64,000 nucleotides of DNA from Clonostachys chloroleuca (lineage: Eukaryota > Ascomycota > Sordariomycetes > Hypocreales > Bionectriaceae): NCBI GenBank assembly GCA_037952775.1, contig JBANAY010000004.1, forward strand, positions 6,076,001-6,140,000, given 5' to 3'. A model generated the notes under the pieces. That model ran no database searches and was not told the origin of the DNA. It was given only the letters and a program-made list of their open reading frames with translations. The translations under genes were made by a program, and so were the position numbers. Positions 32,070 to 42,600 of this stretch are shown here, piece after piece; positions within the stretch are counted from its first letter, which is position 1; each line of letters opens with the position of its first letter.

Positions 32070-33131
32070 ATGCCCTTCATGAGCCGATTTTCTCCACTAC
32101 TACCTGCGTCGCTGCTCGCCGTGGCGACCTTTGTGCCTGGTACTGCGCAGTATGCAGCCTCAGCCCTGTCGGCTTACGTTCCTATCTTTAGTCGCCTGGA
32201 TTGGCTTTTTGGCAGCAGCACGCGGATCAAGGCGACCTTGGGCGTCTTGTTCGCTCTTGATGCTATCAGATGGCTGAACCGCACTCTCAATAATATGTCG
32301 TATAATGCATGGCGTTTTGGTTCCGTGGATGGTTGGGACTGGCCCAACGAGATTGCTCTTGTAACGGGCGGCTCGGGCGGGATCGGACAGCTGCTCACGG
32401 AGAGGCTCCATGCTGAGGGCATGCGCGTGATCGTCCTGGACCTCCAAGAGCTTCCCAAGTCGCTTCGAGACAAGCCAGGAATCTCCTTCTACAAGTGCGA
32501 TCTCACGAACCCACAGGAAGTTGCTGATGCTGCTGATGCCGTCCGAGCAGAAGTTGGGCACCCCTCAATCGTCATCAATAATGCTGGGCTCTGCCGCCTT
32601 GCACCCATCCTCCAAACCTCAGCCGAGGATGTGCAAAAAGTCTTCGGTGTCAACTGCATTGCACTCTGGCTCACCACCAAGCAGTTTCTCCCCAACATGA
32701 TCCGCCAGAACAAAGGCCATGTCATGACGATCGCAAGCATAGCCTCTTTCATTGCACTTCCTCGGGCTGGCGACTACTCTGCCAGCAAAGCGGCTTCACT
32801 GGCCTTTCATGAGACTCTAGCCACTGAGCTGAAGTTCTTGTACCAGGCCCCCAATGTGTTGACCACCACTTTCCACCCCAATTTTGTCCGCACTCCCCTC
32901 ATCAAGGATTTCCAGCACTATCTCGAGGAAGCGGGACACAAATTCCTTGAGCCCGATTTTGTCGCTGACAAGATTGTAGCGCAGCTGCTGAGGAAGCAGG
33001 GCGGTAGGATAGTTCTTCCCGAGGAACAAGGCATCATTACGGGAGTCAGGGCATGGCCAGCTTGGATCCAGCAACTCATTCGAGATAGCTTTGGCCCAAT
33101 GTCTGTGATTCCAGGAGAGAAATTTGTCTAA
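32070..33131 (+). CDS. Membrane-anchored classical SDR (SDR16C/RDH-like ketoreductase or dehydrogenase)
   Basis: NAD(P)(H)-dependent oxidoreductase of 353 residues, intronless. The N-terminal 80 residues contain two hydrophobic segments (LLPASLLAVATFVPGTA and a second near ATLGVLFALDAI), so it is probably anchored in the ER. Cofactor motif TGGSGGIG near residue 97, NNAG near 170, active-site Ser in ASIASF and YSASK near 234, all intact. The closest known classes are retinol/17-beta-hydroxysteroid-type SDRs acting on lipid-like ketones or alcohols. It converges on the alpha-oxoamine synthase, 1.2 kb away. In sphinganine-analogue pathways a 3-ketoreductase of the SDR superfamily acts directly after the AOS; that role here is inference. 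Confidence 0.9.
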   Translation: MPFMSRFSPLLPASLLAVATFVPGTAQYAASALSAYVPIFSRLDWLFGSSTRIKATLGVLFALDAIRWLNRTLNNMSYNAWRFGSVDGWDWPNEIALVTGGSGGIGQLLTERLHAEGMRVIVLDLQELPKSLRDKPGISFYKCDLTNPQEVADAADAVRAEVGHPSIVINNAGLCRLAPILQTSAEDVQKVFGVNCIALWLTTKQFLPNMIRQNKGHVMTIASIASFIALPRAGDYSASKAASLAFHETLATELKFLYQAPNVLTTTFHPNFVRTPLIKDFQHYLEEAGHKFLEPDFVADKIVAQLLRKQGGRIVLPEEQGIITGVRAWPAWIQQLIRDSFGPMSVIPGEKFV

Positions 33132-34318
33132 TCATTATTATATAGATTTTCTCGGCCCGTTACTTGCGGTATTTGTGAAAATATCATGTAAAGGGTCTTC
33201 ATGCTACTTCAAGGCAATGAACTCCACGAGATAGAACTCAGACTAGAATGAAATGAAGTATCGAGTTGATATTTCTGAGCTCAACATCTCTGAATGCCAC
33301 TACACGAAATGACTTCATTCCTTAATATCTCATATGTTAGCCTCCCGGAGGGTCGAGAGAACGGCCACGGGGTCAAGGAAAAGTCTAGCCTATAATAACC
33401 CGATCGTTCAAAATTGATGCATGGGAAACTAGAAATGAAAGTTATGTTTAAGAGAAACGTCTTGACAGGGGTGCAACTCAGATGACTGGGCTGACAACTA
33501 GGGAGATAAAGATTGATGGCCAAACGGTATAGAAGGGGAGATAGACAAAATGAATGGACAGATTGGATCATATCGAATCAGGGCGTTAAGGCAACATCGG
33601 TCTCCGAATGAGGGAAATGGCGTACCACAATGCGACGGATCGCTCGCAAAACTGTGCCACAGCGTGGTACGGAATATGGAGTAGACTTGTAACTCACACA
33701 CTGTGAATGGTGGGTGGGTATTTGGCCCTAGAAGGAGTAGGCAGTAGTAAGTATTCGGTTCAAGCCGAATGTAAGCCTACATAACCCCACACTCGTCAGC
33801 GGTGTCAATGAAGCCCCATGTTAAGTTAAGGGGGTAGGCAGGTGGTCGGTCTCCTCAGTTGGTGGAATCATGGGCGTCAGGTCTGTAGCCTAATATTCCG
33901 ACCCCCATAATCCGTACATACCTGTATGCGCCCACTTCAATCTGACAAAGTAAGCTACGGTAAGTCAACGGCCCAGTACGTTCGTTGTTGGGAGACGAGG
34001 TAGGCTGCCGGAGTTCCTCGTCCTGAATCTGGATCGCTGACAAGGGCGACGGAAGGAAAGGGCCGCACTGGGCCACTAGATGCTTGTCCGGAGATGCACC
34101 ATAGCGGCAGTTCTTTAGGGATTTCCCCTGAATCCCAGTGCAGTGTTTCCAATGGCTTTAGCGTGTGTTGAGGTGGGCGAATTGATTTGTTGACTTCGAA
34201 GCTATCTAGAATTAACCCTGGGCTTTCTCGGGAGACTCAAGGGTTCGTTTCATAGACCTTTAGACCATCAGTAAATTCTATAAAAAATAAGCCCATTGCT
34301 GGTCATCTCATGCCTTTC
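33132..34318. other. Intergenic between convergent SDR and AOS genes
   Basis: No gene supported on either strand. Short frames only, without motifs. Confidence 0.5.
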
Positions 34319-35923
34319 CTAGTGTTGATTGTACCCGAATCCTGTCAATCCCTCCTCCTCCATCCATTCGTACACCTTCTTGGCCGCCCATGATATCTTT
34401 TGGGCGGACCTCTCCTCCTCAATCTCAATCATTTCACGCACCCAATCAAACATGGCCTCCACTAGCCCGCGTACCTGTTCATGGGTGTTGCACGGGTGGA
34501 ATGTTACTCTTAGTCTGCTCTGATTGAGCGGCACCACAGGGTACTCCACCGGGAAGGTGCAGTAAGACGAGAAGATCAAGTGGAAATATAGCCAGTATAT
34601 ATACTGAATGCGCGTATGCACGGCTGCGATGTGGACTAGGAATGGTCTGTCCTCCCAGTCTTTCGCCAGGGGTATAGAGAGGAGCCCCCGCGATCGCGCA
34701 TTCTCCCAGTCGGGATGTGTCGTGAGGTACTCCCAAAACGTCTGGGCAAGGTCTTGAACGTGCTGACGAGCCTATATTGACGATCAGTAGTGTGATCATT
34801 GTTATCCATCTTCCCCCCATCCCCTTTCCAGGAGTGACTCACCTGCTCGCCTTTCTCGCTGGCCAGCAAGGTGTAGCCGGCCTTGATCGTAGCAATCGTC
34901 GGGAATGTGGGAGATGTAGTATAAATGAAGATATTGGAAAAATTAATCACGGCAGACACCACTGATTTGTTGCCCACAATGATCGCTTCATGTAGCGAAT
35001 GAGCCTGTTAGCGGGAAACACGAAAAAAAAAAAACTTCGAAGCGAAAGGAGTAGCATTTTACCTCCGACCGATCCCAGAGCCTTAGCAAATGAATGCATC
35101 ACCACTGCCACTTCTTTCTCCAGCCCGAGGTAGCACACGAGACCAGAGCCGTTGGGCCCCATCATACCAGTGCTGTGCGCCTCATCAACGATGAATTGGA
35201 CGTTGCCTTGCTTGCCTGGGAAAACCTCGTGGGCCACTTGGACGAGCTCTCGCAGCGGGCAAACATCACCGGTCATGCTGTAAGTAGATTCGACCGCGAC
35301 AAGAATGCATCTCCTGCCTTGTTTGATCTGAGGCTGGGTCTCCGTAATAGAGAGAAGCACCTCGCGAAACGACTCGGGGTCATTGTGTCGAAACTCGACT
35401 TTTTGCGCGGCGAGGCTTTGGCTCATCCCATCGTAGGTGCTGCAGTGCACGAGCTCATCATACACAAGGACGTCTCCAGAACGAGGTAAAGAGTTCCAGA
35501 TGGCAATATTGGCATCATAGCCAGAGTTGACAATCAACCCAGCCTCATAGCCGTGAAACACTGCTATCTCACCTCGGTTTGCTCAAGGTAGGGGTAATTG
35601 CCATCCATGAGTCGAGGCCCCCCTGCGCCAGGGCGAAAGTTGGGGTGTCTGCTGAGCTCGGCCAGGAACTCCTCACGGAATTCCGGTGTGTCATTGAATG
35701 ACAGGAGGTCATTGCTACTGAAGTTGACAATGTTTGTGTTCTGCCAATTGTTTTCCACAATCGAGTAGAGAATGTGAGACTCGCGGCGGGTGTCAAGAGC
35801 TTCTTCTAGATTGAGGTAGAACGTGTTACGCGGTTTGGAGGCGCTGGGGACAATCCGCTGACCCTTGATACGAGTCACTAGTGACCCAGTGGGAGCGAGT
35901 TGCTTGCTTCTGCTTGCCTCCAT
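34319..35923 (-). CDS. PLP-dependent alpha-oxoamine synthase (AONS/SPT-like), one apparent 1-base loss
   Basis: Family that condenses an acyl thioester with an amino acid, with loss of CO2. Exons 35063..35923, 34843..34985 and 34319..34771; 485 residues if one base is restored near 35568, where GAGGTGAGATAG interrupts the conserved run between YLEQTE and IAVFHGYEAG. PLP-site features: DELVHCS (ring-stacking His), FIVDEAHSTGMMG (Asp and His) and MHSFAKALGSVG with the Schiff-base Lys. Intron 34986..35062 uses the AAG acceptor at CTACATGAAG, the only choice that keeps the GSVG-AIIVG junction in frame. No membrane helix, unlike serine palmitoyltransferase. Lying near an HR-PKS without a releasing domain, it is the natural candidate for chain release, as Fum8 or SphA do in other clusters. 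It could alternatively be a primary-metabolism AONS or ALA synthase relative. Confidence 0.85.
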
Positions 35924-37497
35924 GGTCAAAATTGTTTGACTGGACTCTACTGATCTGCGACCAAGTCTGTGTATGCGAGTGCCCGGGTTTCCTATGTTGT
36001 GTAATCTGGCTTTGCTTTAACAAAGCCATCCATATTCTGTCGCCGTACGTTCCAGACATTGAGTGCCTGTTGTTTCTGAATAATTGCGAACGACCCTAGC
36101 GGAGCCATCGAGTGCGTCTAGGCCTTTGAGACGACCATCCGCCAGCCATTCAGCCGCCGCAGTCTGACAGAGGATTCAGTGCAACACAGTGTGCATGGTC
36201 TCTGGTCTCATTTAGGGTCACTCCGGCGGTAATGAAGTGGGCCGCGGAAGATCTTTGGTAAATGTGACATCGACATTTCACAGCTACGTTGACGGTAGGG
36301 TAGGAAGGATGGCGAGCTCAGCAGACTATGATAAGCAACTCCATAGACATATCTGAGAAGGGGAGGGATTCGGGGGTTCCTATCTAGATTGGCGATCAGG
36401 CCGCCGCCAAATAGTGAGTATGTAGCGTTAGCGGTGGATGTCCACAGATATTAGCTGCCAGATTCAAATTGAATCTCCATGGGGCCCCTGAGGCAGTAGG
36501 AAGCAACTTAAAGACTCGCTAATACCGGTGTCGGTACTAAGAGAAGCTTGATGGCGACTAAATTTCACAGTCACTACCTAGTTAATGGCATTTCTCTCTA
36601 TTCATTCCGCATTCAACTTCACTTCCATCAACAATCTCACCAGTAATCTGATGTAGTTTCCTTTAGTAATTAGTTTCGTTAGACTACACCAAACGAGAGG
36701 GTTCATATTGGATGCAGTAAGCATGTCACTGTTGGGGGCCACAAGGCGTCGGAATTCAAAACTTCAGCATTGGCACATTAAAAGTGGTGGGCCACTGGAT
36801 CATGGCCTTTTTAGGTAAAGTTGCCACATAAGCACAGCATTTGATACGCAGCTTCTCTTCAGTGTAAGATGTGTTGGCTTAGTGAGAAAGGTCTCGGTGC
36901 ATACGTGACGGTGGTCCGCCGGCGGTATTTAGGTATCTGACAGCCAGTAAGATTCTTTCGCATGGCTTGACTCGGCTCGGCACCTTCCCGTTATTTGAGA
37001 ATGGCGTGTCTAATGTCAGCTTAGGTGTGATCGGCTTGACGGAAGGCGGGACGTAAAGTTAAAGTTAATATATCTGTAACAAGCTCATGTGGAGAGGGCA
37101 CCACTCCAGTTTCGTGCTGCCTAAAATACACCTGTTTAGAGTGAGTTCCCTGAGTATCTAAGCCTAATAGAGGGCCCCTGCTAGTGGGAATTCTTAAAAA
37201 CAGGGGTGTATAAGAGGTTCGCAAAACTATGCATTATGGGGCCCTAGACAATATCCCACCGGCCTTAATTTTCTCAAGGGAATCGGAAGTTTGCGAGATT
37301 GCTAGAGTTGCTTCATGCTCGGACATAGTGGAGAGTGTCCCTGCTCAGGTCGGTAGAACCTCTTTGTACTCACTCACGAGAGAGAAAATAGCTGTTTGAC
37401 AAGAATTTGACTCTTCGACTTCTTAAATGACATGTACCATGCTGCTCTTTTAATCTGAGGCCGCTGAGCCTATGTTATACACAACTACAGCATCCTC
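35924..37497. other. Intergenic, no gene supported
   Basis: Promoter side of the AOS gene. It contains several GC-rich CCG/CGG-bearing spots (for example ACCGGTGTCGGT near 36526) but no clear shared operator. No gene seen. Confidence 0.45.
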
Positions 37498-38775
37498 TTA
37501 CTTGTGATATCTCGTATGTGACTCAATTTTGTCCTCAGTAATGATCTCCACTGATAGACTCCGGGAAATACCTTCAGCTGGCATTCTACCATTCGATTGG
37601 TGTGTTGCTCTGACCGAAACCAGTGCATGCTCATCGGCCTCCAGATTTTCCCAATTGTCGCGACGATCGCTGAGTGGCGCTCGCCGCCAAGATTGTGCGG
37701 CAAAGCTGCCCGAACCAGCAGTGTCTCCCTTCCCAGTTCTTTTCATAGTGGATGGGAGCCTACCAAATCCATGAGTTCTCACAAGAGTGATGGCTTTTGG
37801 TACGCTGGGTATACCCATGATCAGGAAACCTGAAGTCATCTCCCCCATTGACCATAATCCGACGCTAGCTATGTAGTAAAGCTGATCGTCAGAGTGCATC
37901 ATATGCCAGACGTAGCCTTGGCGAGCACATGCGCAGGCACAGGCGCTGTTGGATAAGTCAGAAGAGACTTGACTCAATGTATCTGGGGGTAGAAGGACTC
38001 ACAAAAGACCAAAGGTGAACAGAATCGAGACTCCAATCTTCCTCTGCGTCGACATATTGAGTCGCCAAATAACGTTTTGCGGCAGAATAAAGATGATGAG
38101 ATCTGAAATGGCAGCAACGAAACCGCCTGCAAAATTCCGGGCAGATGGGTTCTGGATGCAATATCCCCCTTCATATAACTTGTTCCAAATTTTCTCACGG
38201 GGAGTGCATTGGAAAATCTCAACGGGGAGAAGGACTAAGTAGAAGATGGTGGTGACACCGATCATGATCCAGCAGGTCCAAAACATAACGTTCTTCTGGC
38301 CAAGGGGCACGAAAGTGGCCAACCAATCCAGAAGGATGCCGACCTTGAGGCCCATGCACACTAGAGAATAGAAGACGGTACCGATGTGCAATTTCTGACA
38401 GACCATGTTAGCTAAAGATTGTCTTCAGTGAAACTTATGGGCTGACCCACGAAGAGGATGGGTGGCAGATTCTTAAGCTGAATGTTCCATTGATGAACCC
38501 CTATGCCCGGGAAGATCGAGACGGCGTATATTGCATAACAGTGACCTGCGAAGCATCCCTGTGCACGTCAATATGCTGCGTAAAATTGCCTTGCCAGCGC
38601 CACAGGTGAGACCAACTAATGCGCAGAAATACATTGCATCTGCCATGCCCAACTTCCTCATAGCGATTCTAGTGGCCAGTCGCATCACCACAGAAAGTGT
38701 GGCCATGACTGCACAGGCAATAATCACACCATAGCCAAGGTCGTGAGCGCCCCCAGGGTTGGTAAAGTCGGGCAT
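37498..38775 (-). CDS. Fungal rhodopsin-domain (PTH11/SAT4-type) integral membrane protein
   Basis: Multi-pass membrane protein (PF20684 type), 365 residues. Exons: about 38613..38775, 38451..38545, 38003..38394 and 37498..37945. Start MPDFTNPGGAHDLGYG precedes the first helix. Helices follow through KLHIGTVFYSLVCMG, MFWTCWIMIGVTTIFYLVLL, FVAAISDLIIFILPQ and IGVSILFTFGLF. IFQCTPREKIWN and NPSARNFAG are the family's extracellular loop motif and following loop. The cytosolic tail is Ser/Arg-rich. Introns 2 and 3 are secure. The first donor is ambiguous (after 38613 or 38604, both in frame). Genes of this type often sit in or beside metabolite clusters, but their function is unproven. Confidence 0.8.
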
Positions 38776-39611
38776 TACATTCTCGGGGGGGCCAAGGCAG
38801 GTCCCTCAAGAAGTGTCGCCAAATCCATTGCGAGAGATGCGGCGTCTGTTGGTACAGTGCATCTGAAAGAATTAAAAAAACAAACTATTGCATGCGAGAG
38901 AGACACGTCTCACTGGACAGCCTTATATGAAAAGCCTCCGCGTGAGAAAGAATGAGCGTTAATGCGCCTCTTGTGACACAGGCACAGTAACGTGATACAT
39001 ACATCCTAATATATAGATAAAATCTGCTTTCTAATATAGACCGTTACGCCTCAGCCTTCTATGCGAGAAAAAAGTAGCGGCAAGGGGTCGGACTGTGATC
39101 CTTTCTAGATCCTCAAGTCAGGAAAAGTACAGAGGCCTTTAGGGCAACGTAATATGGTGTCATGCATTGGTGCTAGCATTCCAGATATGCATGTCTCACA
39201 TGCATGATCCTTTGATTGTACGGTGTCTGACCCGGTTCTAAGAAGACTGTGTGGGTTCAGCCAATACGACCCCAAAGTTCCAAGAGGGATTGGGGACTAA
39301 CAATCCACTCCAGAATCCTTCCGTGAGTCCTTTTCGGGTGTGCTGTATTGGGAAGCTCATAGCTTTGACCGGCCAACCGCATGCATGTGATTGCCTGGTG
39401 CTACGTTATGGAGCTCATACGTGTGTTGTCCGACTTGACTCTGGAAATGTATGCTCAAATGTTCCCTGGGCTCCAGGATAAGTTACTTGGGAAGACAGGT
39501 AGATCAAAAGCTTACATATGTTCATGGTGCTTATTCTATCATTAGACCTCCTTTTCTTTTCTTCCTATTTCCCCTCCAAGATTGAGAATCCGCATATTCT
39601 ATCGTCACAAG
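38776..39611. other. Divergent promoter between the membrane protein and the PKS
   Basis: About 0.8 kb with no gene supported. It serves both divergently transcribed genes. No operator could be identified with confidence. Confidence 0.45.
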
Positions 39612-42600
39612 ATGGAGCCTATTGCCATCATTGGAACATCTTTCAAGCTTCCACAGAGCATTGACGATGATCTAGCACTCTGGGACTTGTTGGAGAATGC
39701 TCGAAATGTTATGACGCCATGGCCAGAATCCCGGCTCAATCTTGACGCTTTCTATAACCCTGATCAGAGCAAACCTAATTCAGTAGGCAATTATATCAAC
39801 TTTCGAGTGAAGCTGGGGGTGCGATCTTGGATACTAACCTCTGAACCAATAGCTTTATGCACGTGGTGGTCACTTCATGTCCGAGGACCTTGCTACATTT
39901 GATGCACCTTTCTTCTCTATAACAGCCAAAGAGGCTGCGGCTATGGATGTGCAACAAAGATGGCTACTTGAGACATCATACAGAGCCATGGAAAACGGTA
40001 CATTGCCTTGTTGCGTGCTGTTTCCGCCTTGCCGGGGGCTAACACATACACAGCTGGCATACCTGCTGAAAAGATCGCGGGGACTCAAACCGGGGTGTTT
40101 GCAGCGTCAGTCGCTGACGATTACTTCAGGATGATTGTGAAAGATCCCGAGGATGCACCAGTCACATCTGCCACCGGCATGAATCCTTCAGTACTTGCCA
40201 ACAGACTGAGCTGGTATTTTGACCTGAAAGGGCCGAGCATTCAGATGAACACGGCCTGTTCTACCAGTCTTATTACCCTAGATGTCGCCTGCCAATCGCT
40301 CCGAAGTGGTCAAAGCTCAATGGTAGGGCCGATTCCGTACTGATCGCCGTGGTACAGGGCTGACCATCTACCACAGGCTCTGGTGACGGGATCTAATGTT
40401 CTGCTAAATGTAGAGTGTTCATTGCATTTATCTAGCATGAATTTCCTTTCACCCGACAGTGTTTGCTACAGCTTTGATCACAGGGCAAATGGGTATGGAA
40501 GAGGGGAAGGCTTTGTCGTCATGCTGCTAAAAAGACTTTCTGATGCCATCAGAGATGGTGACATGATCCGCGCGGTCATCCGGGGAACAGGGCAAAACCA
40601 GGATGGTCATACTCCGAGCCTCAGTCAGCCCAATGGGCTCGCTCAAGAATCCTTAATCAAAAGGGTATACGAGGATTGCAACCTTGACTTCGGATTGACA
40701 CACTATGTGGAGGCTCATGGTAAGCCATGCTTATTGATTGATTTTTCACGCTTTCTGAGCAGCACTAATGGTATCGATCGACAGGTACTGGCACTCAAAT
40801 CGGTGACCAGACGGAACTTACAGCTCTTGGAAAAGTGTTTCGAGCCAGCCATTCGTCGAAAAAGCCACTTTATGTGTAAGATGATCCTCAACCCCTGAAG
40901 TTCATTTCTAATATAAATCCAGGGGCTCCATCAAATCTAATATTGGCCATCTTGAAGGTGGTAGCGGCCTTGCCGGTATTTTGAAGTGTATATCCATCTT
41001 GGAAAAGGGGATAATCCCACCAAGTGCGAATTTTGAGAAGTTGAATCCACAAATCAACGCCAGAAGGCTACACGTAGAGGTGTGTTTCATGGAAAATACG
41101 GCTAGTTCTTTTCTCCAGACTGACACCTTGAAAGATTCCAACTGCCTGTATCCAGTGGCCCGTGCCAGGTATCCGTCGAGTATCAGCCAATTCATTTGGC
41201 TTTGGTGGTTCAAACGGACATGTCATCTTGGATGACGCTTACCACACACTCGAGATTTTGTCTCTCGCAGGCATTCACAATACTTTACTCCCCGTTGTCG
41301 ATGCATCCAATAGATCACTTACTACCAATGGGAAACATCACCTCAACGGTGATACGGCATTTTGGACTCCTACCGGGGATGTGGTGCTTGATCGGGCTGA
41401 GAAACTCGAGGAAGACCTCGTTTCTCATAGCGATAGAAGACCTACCGGTATTCGCCCCTATGCTTGCCATGGCACTGCTCCAAAATCATCTGAAGATGTA
41501 GCAACGCCGAAACTTCTTGTTTGGTCTACTAAAGATGAAGCTTCTCTAAAGAGAATGGTTCAGAACTACGAGAATCACTACATCAAATCGATTGCCAATA
41601 AGCATTCCAAACTTAACAGTCTTGCTTACACCCTCGCTTCCCGTCGAAGCATTATGGCCTGGAAAACATTTACGGTGGTTGAACCTGATTCATCATCTCT
41701 CCCTGCTGTAGGCAAGCTCGTGCGCTCATCACGAAGGCCGGGATTAGCCCTCATCTTCACTGGGCAAGGCGCCCAATATCATGGCATGGGCCTAGAATTA
41801 ATGCAGTATACCATCTTCCGGCAGTCTTTGATGAGATCATGTGAAATATTTCGAAGTCTAGGGGCCGATTGGCTTCTGTTGGGTAGGTGAGTCCAATTTG
41901 CGTATGGTAGAATCAATTGACCTAACAGTCTATAGATGAGCTCAAAAATCACAGTACTATCAACAGTCCTCAATTCAGTCAGCCTTTGTGCACAGCTTTG
42001 CAATTAGCACTGATAGACCTACTAAGGAGCTTTGGTGTGGTTCCCTTGGCAGTTGTTGGGCATTCATCTGGTGAGATTGCCGCGGCGTATACTGCTAGTG
42101 CTCTTACGTTTGAAAATGCTTGCAAAATTGCCTATCACAGGGGTAGACTGGCAGCTCTCCTGATTGCGGCGGCAACTGAACCTGGTGCTATGATGTCGGT
42201 CAATCTCCCAGAAGGTAACGTTTCTGGATATTTGAGGGGTCTTGATAAATGTCTTGACATCTCCATCGCCTGTATCAACAGCCCAGCAAATGTTACGCTA
42301 TCTGGTGCCGAAAAAGATATCGACTTACTCAAAGAAAAGTTAGACAAGGATAGAATATTTGTTAAAAAGGTCAAAACTGGTATTGCCTATCATTCTCCGG
42401 CCATGCAAAAAATTGCTGACGAGTACCTCGGCGCTCTGGGCAACCTTGGAGAGCCTCCAAGTCAACAGAGCGAAGTCTTGATGGTCTCATCCGTTACGGG
42501 CGCGAAATTAACCCCGAAGAAGGCATGCCAGGCCCAATACTGGGTTGACAATTTAGTCTCCCCAGTTCAATTTGTCGATGCACTGAGCTATCTCGTGCTG

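Noticed and set aside
32174..32561. Minus-strand frames opposite the membrane SDR
   Set aside because: Antisense shadows; the plus-strand frame has every SDR motif.
36520..36540. ACCGGTGTCGGT as a cluster-wide operator
   Set aside because: I could not find the same spacing and flanks in the promoters of the PKS, SDR or P450.
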